NCBI RefSeq assembly: GCF_000304475.1
Contig: NC_018941.1
Coordinates: forward strand, 620,001-684,000
Reading direction: 5' to 3'
Source of the DNA: Kazachstania africana CBS 2517
Taxonomy: Eukaryota; Ascomycota; Saccharomycetes; Saccharomycetales; Saccharomycetaceae
DNA: 64,000 nucleotides
The position numbers and the translations under genes were made by a program. The notes beneath the pieces are model-generated. The model saw only the letters and a program-made list of their open reading frames with translations, was not told where the DNA came from and searched no databases. Below are positions 7,651 through 18,209 of the stretch, piece by piece (within the stretch, counting starts at the first letter, position 1; each line of letters opens with the position of its first letter).

Positions 7651-9690
7651 TTACGTAGAATCGTTTTTATCAAGAATATCGAAGTGAGAGTTTTGGTTAT
7701 TTGAGGTAGATGCATTCCCCATTGTTTTCTGATTGTTTTCTATTACAGTAGCTTGACCCTGTCTGTTTTCTTTGTCCTTTTCATCAGAGTTTGATGAAGT
7801 GGACCCATCTTTTCCACTGTACGAACTTTTGGAATGAGAGAAAAAGCTCGAAGAGTCATCCATCGAGCTAGCAGCATCTGAAGATTTCTTTCTGTGCTTC
7901 TCTTCAAATCGTATACCTAACCCAAAGAGAGCCTTCTTTGGTGATCTTATGCTTTTTTGGTCATCAATAAGGACCGTGTCTTGGCTTTTCAAATCATTCG
8001 ACGACATGTTTTCTTTGTTTTTTTTCCTGTTAAAGTAATCCTTCCAGGTTGCCCATATATTCTGATCCTTGTTGCTTTTAATTGAAGCGGTCTCTTCAGA
8101 AGAGGTATGTGTACTTCTTTGGGACAAAGAAAGATCCTCCTTTGATTGTTCTCTGAAAAATTTAAGTTTATTATCAGAACTATTGGAGCGATTGAAGTCT
8201 AGGTGACTGCTGGAGTGCTTTAGGTTCTGAAAAGTCGTAATAAACTTTTGTTGAAGCTGTTTAAAGGCATCTCCACCAGTATATATGTGTTTTGGAGCAA
8301 ATACATCAAATAATCTATCATCTGTAATTGAAATGAAGATTTTAAAGTTCTGTGTTTCCTTCCAACATTTGATAAAATTTAAATTAAAAGAATTCCAAGG
8401 ATTTGACCTCAGTACATCGTCTGAAATACCTTGTAATGTCGAGAGGTTACCGGTATCGCTGTTCTTATTAAGGTAGTCATACAATTTTACGCTTGAAACC
8501 AACCCACTTAAGTAGTCCTCAAATTGCCATCTTATAAAATCTTCGCTTCCCTCAAATTGAGAAGAAGTAGGTACTTCTTCATCGTTTTTATCCCATGTAT
8601 CATTAACAACTGAAAATAGGCCGTCCATCCATTTCTTATCCTGGGTAGTCAGTTGTAAAATTGTGTGTAATTCTTTATCCATTATCTGTACCGTTGAATT
8701 ATCGACATTCACGAAAATGTCACAAATATCCTCTTTTTGTTCTGACAACAACGAATTCGATGTCCCAATTAGAAAGTATTTAGTTTTACTTGATTTGATG
8801 TCACCTAATTGCTGTAAAGGTGTATAAGGTGAGAAAAGACCACCTTTTTCAAAAATCTGCAAGGGAAACCCTAAGAATCTCAAAACCTGTTTTCGTTCAC
8901 TTGTCTTAAAAGAATCAGCAACTTGATGATTAGAAAAGTCCTTAAAAAGAAGCGGACTACCACAATTTTCAAGATTAGATACTAATAATGGGATTAAACT
9001 AATAAGACCAAATTGCAAATTACAGATAACTTCTGCATTACTACTGTAAAACACTATTTTCTTTTCCAATAACATGGCCTTTAAAAGGACCAATGTATCT
9101 TTCTTAAAATCATGAAGCATTTTTCTCAAACTTAATCCGACATAAGCCTCACTTTCAGAAGATTCGGTAGCATTAATAGAAGGACCATACATTGTTTGTA
9201 AGTTACTATATAATGCATCGATCAAACTTTTATCGGTGAAATCATGTTGCATAAAGAACGCATTTGTTACTATGCTTAACTTATCCTTAATTTGACCAAG
9301 TAATGGTTGCCTTGAAATAACGACAATAGATTTCTGCACTGTAGATCTTGTAACATCTTTATCCTTAGTCTTCAAAGCATCACTTTTAATTTGCCTTGAG
9401 CACGATATAGCGAAAAAGGTGGTATAATCATCTAACTCATCTTCTGGCAGATCTGTAGCACTTACAGGACTTCTTTTATTCTTTTCATTGAATAATAAGG
9501 TAAAATAGGTAAAAGATTCCTCGAACGAGTGCGATCCATCAGGTAAAGCTTGGAAGGGAAGATTAGGCCATAGATCTGCTGCGTCAGTTCCTTCAGGCAA
9601 ACCATGCCAATATTCAACTTCTGGTCCTCTCTTATGATGGAAGTCTACCAAACAGATCCCCACAATAGAGGGTTTTGTTTTGTCAGCCAT
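7651..9690 (-). CDS. AVL9: Avl9, DENN-family late secretory protein
   Basis: This 679-aa protein corresponds to Avl9 (YLR114C; about 764 aa in S. cerevisiae), which acts in exocytic traffic from the Golgi. The N-terminus carries the AVL9/DENN signature (GICLVDFHHKRGPEVEYWHG), and conserved DENN-type blocks continue to about residue 480 (LLEKKIVFYS; LGFPLQIFEKGGLFSPYTPL). The last 200 residues are Ser/Asn/Lys-rich and probably disordered, and they account for the shorter length. It lies opposite CFT2 with 253 bp between the divergent starts. Confidence 0.92.
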   Translation of the reverse strand: MADKTKPSIVGICLVDFHHKRGPEVEYWHGLPEGTDAADLWPNLPFQALPDGSHSFEESFTYFTLLFNEKNKRSPVSATDLPEDELDDYTTFFAISCSRQIKSDALKTKDKDVTRSTVQKSIVVISRQPLLGQIKDKLSIVTNAFFMQHDFTDKSLIDALYSNLQTMYGPSINATESSESEAYVGLSLRKMLHDFKKDTLVLLKAMLLEKKIVFYSSNAEVICNLQFGLISLIPLLVSNLENCGSPLLFKDFSNHQVADSFKTSERKQVLRFLGFPLQIFEKGGLFSPYTPLQQLGDIKSSKTKYFLIGTSNSLLSEQKEDICDIFVNVDNSTVQIMDKELHTILQLTTQDKKWMDGLFSVVNDTWDKNDEEVPTSSQFEGSEDFIRWQFEDYLSGLVSSVKLYDYLNKNSDTGNLSTLQGISDDVLRSNPWNSFNLNFIKCWKETQNFKIFISITDDRLFDVFAPKHIYTGGDAFKQLQQKFITTFQNLKHSSSHLDFNRSNSSDNKLKFFREQSKEDLSLSQRSTHTSSEETASIKSNKDQNIWATWKDYFNRKKNKENMSSNDLKSQDTVLIDDQKSIRSPKKALFGLGIRFEEKHRKKSSDAASSMDDSSSFFSHSKSSYSGKDGSTSSNSDEKDKENRQGQATVIENNQKTMGNASTSNNQNSHFDILDKNDST

Positions 9691-9943
9691 AATCGTAATC
9701 TTTTTGATAGAGTCGATACTGCCCCGTGCCTATAATCTAACTATCACAACTGCTGAATAGAAGGTAATAAATAATACAGTAAACCGGCTGGTTTTCAAGT
9801 TATTTCATTCCACATCGAAGGAATCAAAACATGTTTTCAAGTCTTTCTACTATTTCCGAACTCTGACTGAAAAAAAATAAAATTCAAATAGTATAGACAT
9901 CTATATTACAAGTAGTAAATTCAACTAATTTCAAGATAAAACA

Positions 9944-12397
9944 ATGACTTACAAGCTCAGTTGCTGTGATGATGGGTCCGGTGTAACAGTAGGGACGATA
10001 TTACGGTTTGAATTTGCCACAATTTTGATTGACCCCGGGTGGAATAATAAAAAAGTCTCGTACGAAGAATGTGTTCGCTATTGGTCTAACATTATACCAG
10101 AAGTTGATATAGTATTGTTGTCTCAACCGACAATTGAATGCATAGGGGCATATACACTACTTCATTATAACTTTCTGTCGCACTTCATATCGAGAATTGA
10201 GGTATATGCTACGTTGCCCGTGACAAATCTTGGAAGGGTGTCTACTATCGACTTATATGCATCAAAAGGAGTCATAGGACCTTATACTACAAATCAAATG
10301 AATGTGGAAGACATTGAAAAATCATATGATCACGTTAAAGCACTAAAATTCTCCCAAATGGTAGATTTAAAATCAACGTTTGATGGGTTGTCGTTAGTTG
10401 CATACAATTCAGGCTATACCACTGGTGGTTCAATATGGTGTATTATGACACATTCTGAAAAGCTTCTTTATGCACGTAGATGGAATCATACGAAAAATAA
10501 CATTTTAGACGCATCTGCTTTGTTAGGCCCAGGTGGGAAACCGTCATCAGCGCTAATGAGACCTTCTGCGATTATAACTACCTTAGACAGGTTTGGCTCT
10601 CCAAAACCGTACAAGAAACGATCAAAAATGTTCAAAGACCTTTTAAGAAAATCAGTAACTTCCGGTGGATCAGCCGTCATACCTGTAGAAATTGGTGAAA
10701 ACTTTCTAGACTTATTAGTTCTAGTTCATGATTTTTTATATGAAAACTCCAAGTCCGGGCTTATTTCTCAACTGAACATACTTTTAGTTTCTTATTCAAA
10801 GGGTAGGATAGTAACCTATGCGAAGTCCATGTTGGAATGGCTTTCCTCTTCAGCAATCAAAACCTGGGAATCCAGGGATAGCTCTTCGCCATTTGAACTG
10901 GGGAAAAACTTCAACGTAATATTACCAAGTGAGATATCAAAATATCCTGGATCGAAAATTTGTTTTGTGTCTCAACTAGAGCCCATGATGGATGAAGTTA
11001 TCGAAAATTTAGGGCAAAATGAAACCAGTACAATATTATTAACATCAAAAGTCAACCGTTCTGAAATTGTCAGCGAAATTTACAAGGAGTGGACGCAACT
11101 GTGTAAGAAACCTAGCGTAGAGGAGGGCCAAATACTCCCATATTCCAGTTCAGTACTTTTAAAAAAAGTGAATATCGAACCACTAAGGGGACATGATCTT
11201 GACGAATTCAAAAAGTCGATAGAAGAGAGGAAGGAAAAAAGATCTAAGAGTGAATTGTTATTAAGGAAAGAAGCCAAAAATCCTGCTAAATCTTTAAATA
11301 CAGACCGTGTCAATGGAGGCTCCATGGATGGTGACACGTCCCAGAGCAAAGCAATTGACGAAGACGATGATGAGGAAGAAGAAGAAGAAGAAGAAGATAA
11401 CCTTCTCAGAATTTTGAAGGGCCAAAGTGGAGATAAGTTGAGCGGTGTAATTGAATATCCAGTTGACACCTATGTACAGACCACCTCAACTCCCAAAAAC
11501 AAGATGTTTCAGTTTAACCCAAGAAAAGAGAAAAGAGACGATTATGGTACAATAGTCGATTATAGTATGTTTATTTCTAAAGAAGAAGAAGAAGAAGAAT
11601 CTAAAAATGCAAATAAAAGACCACAGGAGTCGCAGAACGTTTCCAATAATTTATCAAAACGTTCCCGTAGAGACACTAATGTAATGAATGGCTCAACTCG
11701 CAATGCTGAAAATTTTGACAATATCGACTATCTTAACACAGATAAGGATGCAATGAAAATAGCGCTCGCAAATGAACAAGTCATTCTAAATTGCTCTATT
11801 GCATTTATAAATATGGAAAACGTTGTAGATCAAAGGTCTACCAGTATTATTTGGCCGTCATTAAAACCCAAAAAGATGATACTTTTGGCTCCTGAGACAT
11901 TTCAAGATCAAAATACCGTGACATTAATGGAAAAGAAGGGCATTGAAATGTTCGCACCACAATTGAATGAATACATTGAATTCAGTACAACCATCAAGGC
12001 CCTTGATATATCATTGGATCCAGAATTAGACAAACTATTGAAGTGGCAGAAAATTGGTGATGACCATACTGTTGCACACGTTGTTGGTAGAGTAGTCAGA
12101 GACACTATACATAACAGTATGAGAAATAAACTGGTTCTAAAACCAATCAGTTCCGGGACAAAAATGCATACAAAGAGTGGCTTACTTTCTATCGGTGAGG
12201 TAAGGTTAGCAGAAGTCAAGAGAAAACTAACAGAACAAGGTCACGTTGCTGAGTTTCAAGGTGAGGGTACCCTAGTAGTGAACAACGAAGTCATGGTAAG
12301 AAGGATAAGTGATGGTGAGACGATAATAGACGGTTCGCCATCCGAATTGTTTGATATCGTCAAGAAATCCATAACGGAGATGCTGGCCAAAGTGTAA
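9944..12397 (+). CDS. CFT2: Cft2/Ydh1, CPSF100-like subunit of cleavage/polyadenylation factor
   Basis: This 817-aa nuclear protein is the yeast CPSF-100 homologue of the pre-mRNA 3'-end cleavage and polyadenylation factor. It has a metallo-beta-lactamase/beta-CASP fold, but the zinc-binding HxHxDH motif is absent at the expected N-terminal position (DIVLLSQPTIECIG), as in the catalytically inactive Cft2 family. An acidic run (DEDDDEEEEEEEEDN, about residues 471-486) and a second Glu run near 545-552 mark a disordered insert. The conserved C-terminal region ends near ITEMLAKV. Position matches YLR115W. Confidence 0.95.
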   Translation: MTYKLSCCDDGSGVTVGTILRFEFATILIDPGWNNKKVSYEECVRYWSNIIPEVDIVLLSQPTIECIGAYTLLHYNFLSHFISRIEVYATLPVTNLGRVSTIDLYASKGVIGPYTTNQMNVEDIEKSYDHVKALKFSQMVDLKSTFDGLSLVAYNSGYTTGGSIWCIMTHSEKLLYARRWNHTKNNILDASALLGPGGKPSSALMRPSAIITTLDRFGSPKPYKKRSKMFKDLLRKSVTSGGSAVIPVEIGENFLDLLVLVHDFLYENSKSGLISQLNILLVSYSKGRIVTYAKSMLEWLSSSAIKTWESRDSSSPFELGKNFNVILPSEISKYPGSKICFVSQLEPMMDEVIENLGQNETSTILLTSKVNRSEIVSEIYKEWTQLCKKPSVEEGQILPYSSSVLLKKVNIEPLRGHDLDEFKKSIEERKEKRSKSELLLRKEAKNPAKSLNTDRVNGGSMDGDTSQSKAIDEDDDEEEEEEEEDNLLRILKGQSGDKLSGVIEYPVDTYVQTTSTPKNKMFQFNPRKEKRDDYGTIVDYSMFISKEEEEEESKNANKRPQESQNVSNNLSKRSRRDTNVMNGSTRNAENFDNIDYLNTDKDAMKIALANEQVILNCSIAFINMENVVDQRSTSIIWPSLKPKKMILLAPETFQDQNTVTLMEKKGIEMFAPQLNEYIEFSTTIKALDISLDPELDKLLKWQKIGDDHTVAHVVGRVVRDTIHNSMRNKLVLKPISSGTKMHTKSGLLSIGEVRLAEVKRKLTEQGHVAEFQGEGTLVVNNEVMVRRISDGETIIDGSPSELFDIVKKSITEMLAKV

Positions 12398-12584
12398 ATG
12401 ACCTTATTATCCTCGTGACTTTTAATTAAACGTGCAAAATTCAGATCACTTTTTACGCCGTCTTTTGAAAAATACTGAAAATTGTTTTTTGAAGAAGGTA
12501 AATTGGATTAACAAAATGCGATGAAGAGTAGAAGAAGGAGGACTTTGGTGCCACGGAACAATATAATAACAATATCCCCCAATT

Positions 12585-13988
12585 ATGGCAGAAATCAATC
12601 AACGTGGCCGTTTTTATGGAAGAAGAACTCAGAATAATTTTAGGGATAATGAAAGAACATATGAGAATGACTTCAGCAGTCTGCCTGTAAAGATCACAGG
12701 TGCGTTGACTCCTGAACAAATGACAGCGTATCAAACGGTGTTCAGGATTGAGGAAATAACCGAAATCTTGAAATCAGAAAAGTTAGAAGTTCCTGAACTA
12801 ATGAAGCGATCTTCTTCGCCTCCACCTACGTATGATGCAGAAGGACGAAGGACAAACACGAGAGAGCAGAGATACAAGAAAAAATTAGAAGAAGAGCGAT
12901 TTAGGCTTGTGGAAATTGCATTAAAAATGGTCCCTTTCTTCAATCCTCCGAAAGATTACGTTAGACCATCTAAGTTTCAAGAAAAATATTTTATACCTGT
13001 TGAACAGTATCCTGAAGTAAATTTTGTTGGACTACTACTGGGTCCTCGTGGTAATACCCTCAGAAAGTTACAGGAGCAGTCCAAATGTAAAATTGCTATT
13101 CGTGGGAGAGGTTCCGTCAAGGAAGGTAAGCATGCAAATGATTTACCTGAGGGTGCCATGAACATGGAAGATCCATTACACTGTTTAATTATTTCCGATT
13201 CAGAAGAAAAAATCCAGAATGGTATCAAAGCATGTCAGTCTGTTATAATCAAGGCGGTAACATCACCAGAAGGCCAGAATGACTTGAAAAGAGGTCAACT
13301 CAGAGAGCTGGCGGAATTGAACGGTACTTTAAGAGAAGACACTCATCCCTGTTCCATATGTGGTCTACAAGGTCACAAAAAGTACGACTGCCCGAATAGA
13401 CAAACATACGCCGAAACAATAGTATGTAGGAATTGTGGTCAGCCAGGCCACACGACATTCGACTGTCCTGCGCCACGGAATTCTTATGGGGTACCTCAGC
13501 AAGATACAGGAATTCTGGGACGGAATCGTTATCAGAACGATGCAGATCCTCAACAGGACATGAAAAGAAGACGTATTGGTTCAAGATATCAGGGTTTTGA
13601 TGCTAGAAATCAAAGGTCACAACAACAAACTAGATATGGTGAAAATGAGAGCCAAAGCGTAGATACATACTCTTCCCCATCTCTGAATGATACAAGACCT
13701 GAAATGGAGCTACCACCGCCTCCACCTCCGGGGTTAAATGATCCGATTTCTATATCTTATCCACCAGGAGGATTGGCTCCACCAGGATTGGACAATCAAG
13801 CAGACTTATTAAAGCCCATGCTTGAAGAAACGCTTCCTGATGTGCCTTCCGAAGTTACAGCACCCTCTAAGACCAAAACCAACCCTGCTCCAGGATCATC
13901 ATCGTCATCTAATTTTAATTTACCGCCTGGACTGTCGACGTCAAACGAAGAATTCAATAATTATCCCGCCGCTCCGCCAGGTTTATAG
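12585..13988 (+). CDS. MSL5: Branchpoint-binding protein Msl5 (BBP/SF1)
   Basis: This 467-aa splicing factor recognises the intron branchpoint TACTAAC in the commitment complex. A KH/QUA2-type domain spans about residues 140-250 ([19 protein letters not shown] with the GPRG loop). Two CCHC zinc knuckles follow: [14 protein letters not shown] near 256-269 and [14 protein letters not shown] near 281-294. The tail is proline-rich with PPPGL-type motifs and ends PPGL, as in SF1 proteins that bind Prp40/WW or Mud2. A nearby gene, SPT14, has a TACTAAC branchpoint. Position matches YLR116W. Confidence 0.96.
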   Translation: MAEINQRGRFYGRRTQNNFRDNERTYENDFSSLPVKITGALTPEQMTAYQTVFRIEEITEILKSEKLEVPELMKRSSSPPPTYDAEGRRTNTREQRYKKKLEEERFRLVEIALKMVPFFNPPKDYVRPSKFQEKYFIPVEQYPEVNFVGLLLGPRGNTLRKLQEQSKCKIAIRGRGSVKEGKHANDLPEGAMNMEDPLHCLIISDSEEKIQNGIKACQSVIIKAVTSPEGQNDLKRGQLRELAELNGTLREDTHPCSICGLQGHKKYDCPNRQTYAETIVCRNCGQPGHTTFDCPAPRNSYGVPQQDTGILGRNRYQNDADPQQDMKRRRIGSRYQGFDARNQRSQQQTRYGENESQSVDTYSSPSLNDTRPEMELPPPPPPGLNDPISISYPPGGLAPPGLDNQADLLKPMLEETLPDVPSEVTAPSKTKTNPAPGSSSSSNFNLPPGLSTSNEEFNNYPAAPPGL

Positions 13989-14127
13989 TCATTAACATTC
14001 AAATATTATTATATACTAAGCATTTTCTTTTCGTCATCTGCCAACTGATCACTTACTGGGTTCAAGCAAAAAAAAGCAGTCCATTATTACGACCTAATTA
14101 TGTAGTCATATATAAAATGCATTTATA

Positions 14128-16203
14128 TCAATTCTCTTGATCTTTTTTCCATTTTTTTGCCAACTGCAGAAGCTTTGAGGTACTTGAAATCGACGGTTTG
14201 GTGTCATCTGGAAAAATATAATCGATATATTCACGTTCAACACCCTGTTCTTGAATAATCTTACTAATCCTAGTCGGCATCCTCGCCTTGACCCCCTCTT
14301 GATCTTCAGTTGATCCGAAATTATTTTCAAATTGCTGATATGCTTCAAATATTAACATTCTGTTCTTCTTATCATCGAGTCTCTTATAATACACCAAAGC
14401 TTCCTCATATATTTTTCTAGCGGCTCTTAAGTTCTCTATCGTAGGCTCAAATTCAATCTCATCCAAATCTTCTAGGTCAGCCGTCGCTTCTTGCATTTTA
14501 GCAGACTGTGCATTTGTTGGCGTTGAATATTCGTACATGGCATATGAAATCCACACCTTGGCAGAGTATCCCGTTAAATCCAAAAATTGCCTGTACAGTT
14601 TTCTAGCATTGTCGTATCCACCTGCATCTGTTTCAAAATTAATAAATCGTTCTATTATCTGAACTTTGGATTCTTTTGACAAACTCACACTATAATCTCT
14701 CAAGGAGAGGTCATATATCATTCTGGCTCTTTCCTCATCATCCAAATTTTCTTCCAATTCTGCATAATCTATCCATACCTTTGAGTTGGAGGGGTTAAAT
14801 ACTAGATACTTCTCAAAAAGCGTTCTTACCCTATCAAACTCCTTTAGCTTGATCTCTAATTCGATATATCCCTTGAAAATTTTATTTTTGGGGCACATAC
14901 CTATAGCCCTGCCAAGGATCCTTCTTACACTACTAATATCACCATGCCTTACTTCAAATTTGCCATACATAATCCAAATTTTTGAAAAGGTAAAATATTT
15001 GTGTGGTATGATTTCGTTGACGAGCCTTTGATAAAACTCCCTACATTTATTTACTTCGTTCAATTCTAGTTCCATGTATGTCAAATATCGAATGCAAACG
15101 TAGATATACTTTCTCCACTCAAAACTTTTCACCTTCTGATCTGTCGGCCTAGCGGTAGTTATGGCTCTTTCAAAAACGTCTACCATTTGGTCTGGAAAAT
15201 ATTTCTCAATTAAATCAATATAGAGCATCCATAGTTCAAAATTTCTGGGTTCTGTCATAAGAGATTCTTCATATTTTCGTTTTCTTCCATGTACAATTGC
15301 CTCATTTATTGTCGAGGCTTTACCAAACTTTTTCTCAAAATTCATAGAACCGTCCATAAGTAACGCATTGTTAGGCCATTTTTCCAACGAAATTTTGAAT
15401 AGAACGCTACATCTCTCATATTCCTGATTTGCAGCCTCCCAATCAGCATATGATAGAATTAGCGTTATTAAATCATCAGTATAAGTATCTGCTGTTTTTC
15501 CCAAAACAGATTCGTACGACACCAACGTATCCAATGCCAAAGAGTAAACTTTTCTTACTGTATCTGTATTACCATTGGTTTTCTCAAATTGTATCCATTT
15601 TGACCATACCTTGGCAAAAGGATGCGCCCTGACATAACGTGAATAAACGTCTCTGACATTCTCCCACATCTCTTGTCGTATTTCGAATTCGATAAATGAG
15701 TCCCAAGCACCTGATCCTGGCTCTAAAGAGCACCATTTGGCAAATAAGGACCGTACAATATCATTATTTCCTAACGATTCCTCGAGAATTAGATACTTGT
15801 ACCATAGCTTATCCACTCTTGGTAAAGTAGTCACTGCCCTATCTAACAAGTTTCTTGCGTGATTGATACATTTAGCTTTGATTTCTGAATCTATGTAGCG
15901 AATCCACAACGGAATGAAGGTGCTGTCCACCAGCAACGCCCTTTCAAAAACTGACCTCGCTCGTCTCATATCATGTTGTTCAATCTCAAATATAGCATAT
16001 CGTATCCATTGTCTCAGATCAAGTCTATTTCTCTTCAAATATGATTCAAACTCTTTACGCTTCCTACCTTGAAATTCTCTTAGCTCATCCAGATCCAAAA
16101 TGTCAACCTTAGTTAAAGGTTTTATTTGCTTTTTCCTAGAAAAAGCATCCTGTATAATCTGATCTACTGTAATTTGATCTCCAGTTCCAGTGTCGGCTTC
16201 CAT
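14128..16203 (-). CDS. CLF1: Clf1/Syf3, HAT-repeat splicing factor
   Basis: This 691-aa Crooked-neck homologue is a scaffold of the Prp19-associated (NineTeen) spliceosome complex. It is built almost entirely of HAT repeats, with the recurring W-x-x-Y/R...A-R-x-I/V-[FY]-E-R-A pattern (RRARSVFERALLVD, CINHARNLLDRAV and others). The start is the ATG at 16203, giving MEADTGTGDQ. The frame continues upstream only to a TTG, which is not a yeast start. Length agrees with S. cerevisiae Clf1 (687 aa). It is convergent with MSL5, as in YLR116W/YLR117C. Confidence 0.96.
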   Translation of the reverse strand: MEADTGTGDQITVDQIIQDAFSRKKQIKPLTKVDILDLDELREFQGRKRKEFESYLKRNRLDLRQWIRYAIFEIEQHDMRRARSVFERALLVDSTFIPLWIRYIDSEIKAKCINHARNLLDRAVTTLPRVDKLWYKYLILEESLGNNDIVRSLFAKWCSLEPGSGAWDSFIEFEIRQEMWENVRDVYSRYVRAHPFAKVWSKWIQFEKTNGNTDTVRKVYSLALDTLVSYESVLGKTADTYTDDLITLILSYADWEAANQEYERCSVLFKISLEKWPNNALLMDGSMNFEKKFGKASTINEAIVHGRKRKYEESLMTEPRNFELWMLYIDLIEKYFPDQMVDVFERAITTARPTDQKVKSFEWRKYIYVCIRYLTYMELELNEVNKCREFYQRLVNEIIPHKYFTFSKIWIMYGKFEVRHGDISSVRRILGRAIGMCPKNKIFKGYIELEIKLKEFDRVRTLFEKYLVFNPSNSKVWIDYAELEENLDDEERARMIYDLSLRDYSVSLSKESKVQIIERFINFETDAGGYDNARKLYRQFLDLTGYSAKVWISYAMYEYSTPTNAQSAKMQEATADLEDLDEIEFEPTIENLRAARKIYEEALVYYKRLDDKKNRMLIFEAYQQFENNFGSTEDQEGVKARMPTRISKIIQEQGVEREYIDYIFPDDTKPSISSTSKLLQLAKKWKKDQEN

Positions 16204-16746
16204 CAATACTGCCAGTCTACGCTCCAACTCATTAGCAAGTGACGCTTTAAGATTATCCAGCTTCTATATCACTTTTTAATTTTTTTACATTTTCCATATT
16301 GGTGTTCCGCGATATGTAACTGGAAATTCATCAAAATGATTTTGCCTTAACAAGCTAAAACAACTATTGGAGAGCACCTACAAGAAGAGTAGACGCTAAG
16401 ATCAATAACCCAGTCATAGTGCATCTCATTCATTTGAAGAGATGCTACCACTGATTTGTGTTCAAATTCTTATGTCTTAGACCAAAATTTATATAAAAGA
16501 AATCGGAAAGAATCAAATGGATGACAGCGCTTGTTCACGCAAAATTATGTGACAAAAGTCCATCTTCTTCTACTATGCTATATGTTAAAAGAGAGTAAAA
16601 TACCTTTCATCCGAATATACATTGAAATAGCTTCTTGCAAAGATGATAGAGACCTGAGCGAAATAATTAAACACTCTAGACTCTCTTGAGTATACTGACA
16701 GTTTCTCATTTCTGAATTGTTACGTCTTATTTCACTTGATTGATTT
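16204..16746. other. Intergenic region CLF1/TML25
   Basis: 543 bp between the 5' end of CLF1 and the 3' end of TML25. It serves as the CLF1 promoter. No gene, RNA or strong repeat is visible. Confidence 0.6.
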
Positions 16747-17433
16747 TTATTGTAAACCCCATGCCCTTTTGATGAAGGAGATCAGGTCTATCATTTCTTC
16801 AGGTGAGACAGAATGTTCCATACCTTCGTAAGTGTGAAACTCAAAATCTTTGAAACCACAGTCCTTGGTGAAAAACTCTTGAGCTTCTTTCCCCTTCTTC
16901 ACAGCGACTACTGGGTCCCAAGTACCATGACCGTGGAAAATAGGAGTGTTGACATTGAGATCATTTTTCCTTTTTTGCCAGATACTTTCATCTTTACTGA
17001 TAAATCCAGAAAGAGAGACAAACCCTCCAATCTTCCAAGGCAGAGTCAAAGAACTTCCAAGACTTAAACTAGCACCTTGTGAAAAGCCCCCTACGATAAT
17101 ATTTTCTGGCATAATTCCCTTTTCTATCTGCTCCTTGACACAGTTAGCCACAACATCTATAGACCTAAAATAACCTTTAGCATCAACTTTCCTCATCTCT
17201 GGATCCCAGTCCAGTATATCAAACCAACTTGGCATTACCATGCCTCCATTTGCAGTCACCGGAACAGTTGGGGCATTAGGAAATATGAAATCTGTCTTCT
17301 CAAATGCCTTATCATTTTGTAATTGTGAGGCTAAAAAACTCCAGCCTTGTCCTGAATCCCCCAATCCATGAAACACAATCAATGCATGTGTTGCTGGTTG
17401 GATCTTTGAAGCTATCTTGATTGCGGTAGACAT
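16747..17433 (-). CDS. TML25: Acyl-protein thioesterase (YLR118C, Tml25)
   Basis: This 228-aa alpha/beta hydrolase of the lysophospholipase/carboxylesterase (APT1) family removes palmitate from proteins such as G-alpha subunits. The catalytic triad is visible: Ser118 in GGFSQGAS, Asp173 in GTWDPVV and His207 in GMEHSVS. The oxyanion region is FHGLGDSGQGW (residues 21-31). Length equals the S. cerevisiae protein (227 aa). It is divergent from SRN2 with 112 bp between the starts, an arrangement shared with YLR118C/YLR119W. Confidence 0.95.
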   Translation of the reverse strand: MSTAIKIASKIQPATHALIVFHGLGDSGQGWSFLASQLQNDKAFEKTDFIFPNAPTVPVTANGGMVMPSWFDILDWDPEMRKVDAKGYFRSIDVVANCVKEQIEKGIMPENIIVGGFSQGASLSLGSSLTLPWKIGGFVSLSGFISKDESIWQKRKNDLNVNTPIFHGHGTWDPVVAVKKGKEAQEFFTKDCGFKDFEFHTYEGMEHSVSPEEMIDLISFIKRAWGLQ

Positions 17434-17545
17434 CTTTTCTGATACCAGTCCTGGAAGATCGATGCACGTAAATATCTTGGAACGAAATTTTTCAAAGTAG
17501 GTTCTACTTAGGAATACTTGGGAACATTAAAGATGAGAAGCAATT

Positions 17546-18052
17546 ATGAACAAGTTGCCAGAGCATGTAGAATTGCTTTCAGCCAATGAAATACAGGAGC
17601 TGGGAGAGAAATATAAGACTCAGTTGAAGCTTTATGTCTCAAAATTCCAAGATGTTAGCACCTTGATAGACAGTTTGAAAGAAAGTAAAGATGAATTGAG
17701 TCACCTCCAAAACAAGTTTAATGAAATCGAAGAGTCTAAGAAAGGGTTAACAACAGATTTGGAATCATTGAGGATACTTAACTCAGAGTATTCCCAAAAA
17801 TGGCAAGAACTTAGTACAATTATATCCGATAACTATAGTGAAGCAGCACTAAAACATAAACTAGAAAATCAGGTCAAAGAGTACTTGGAAATGTCTGATC
17901 AACTTGAAGCCAGCGTGTACTCCACTGAAGGAGAAATTGACAGTTCAGCCTTGGATGATACGTTAAAGCAATATATGGAGACTAGAATAAATTATCATAG
18001 AAGCAAAGAACATTTAGCCACATGGAATGCTCAAGGTTATCTAAGAAAATGA
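17546..18052 (+). CDS. SRN2: Srn2/Vps37, ESCRT-I subunit
   Basis: This 168-aa protein at the SRN2 (YLR119W) position fits the Vps37/Mod(r) subunit of ESCRT-I, which sorts ubiquitinated cargo into multivesicular bodies. The sequence is mostly helical and charged, with predicted coiled coil around residues 30-100 (IDSLKESKDELSHLQNKF). It is shorter than S. cerevisiae Srn2 (213 aa). The assignment rests on synteny and general character more than on a sharp motif. A short out-of-frame ATG lies just upstream (17533). Confidence 0.85.
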   Translation: MNKLPEHVELLSANEIQELGEKYKTQLKLYVSKFQDVSTLIDSLKESKDELSHLQNKFNEIEESKKGLTTDLESLRILNSEYSQKWQELSTIISDNYSEAALKHKLENQVKEYLEMSDQLEASVYSTEGEIDSSALDDTLKQYMETRINYHRSKEHLATWNAQGYLRK

Positions 18053-18209
18053 CAAAAAAGCCAAAGGCAAATTTGTCTGAAACTAATTTTATAATTATGC
18101 ACTGTATATAGAATATATATCTATAAAGTACCAAAAGAGATCATGTTAATAAAATTAATAATACACATGCTAGTAATTGAATAAAGTCATTATCAATTCA
18201 ATATTCACA

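Noticed and set aside
11080..11469. Serine-run protein on the minus strand within CFT2
   Set aside because: It is the antisense shadow of the CFT2 acidic run.
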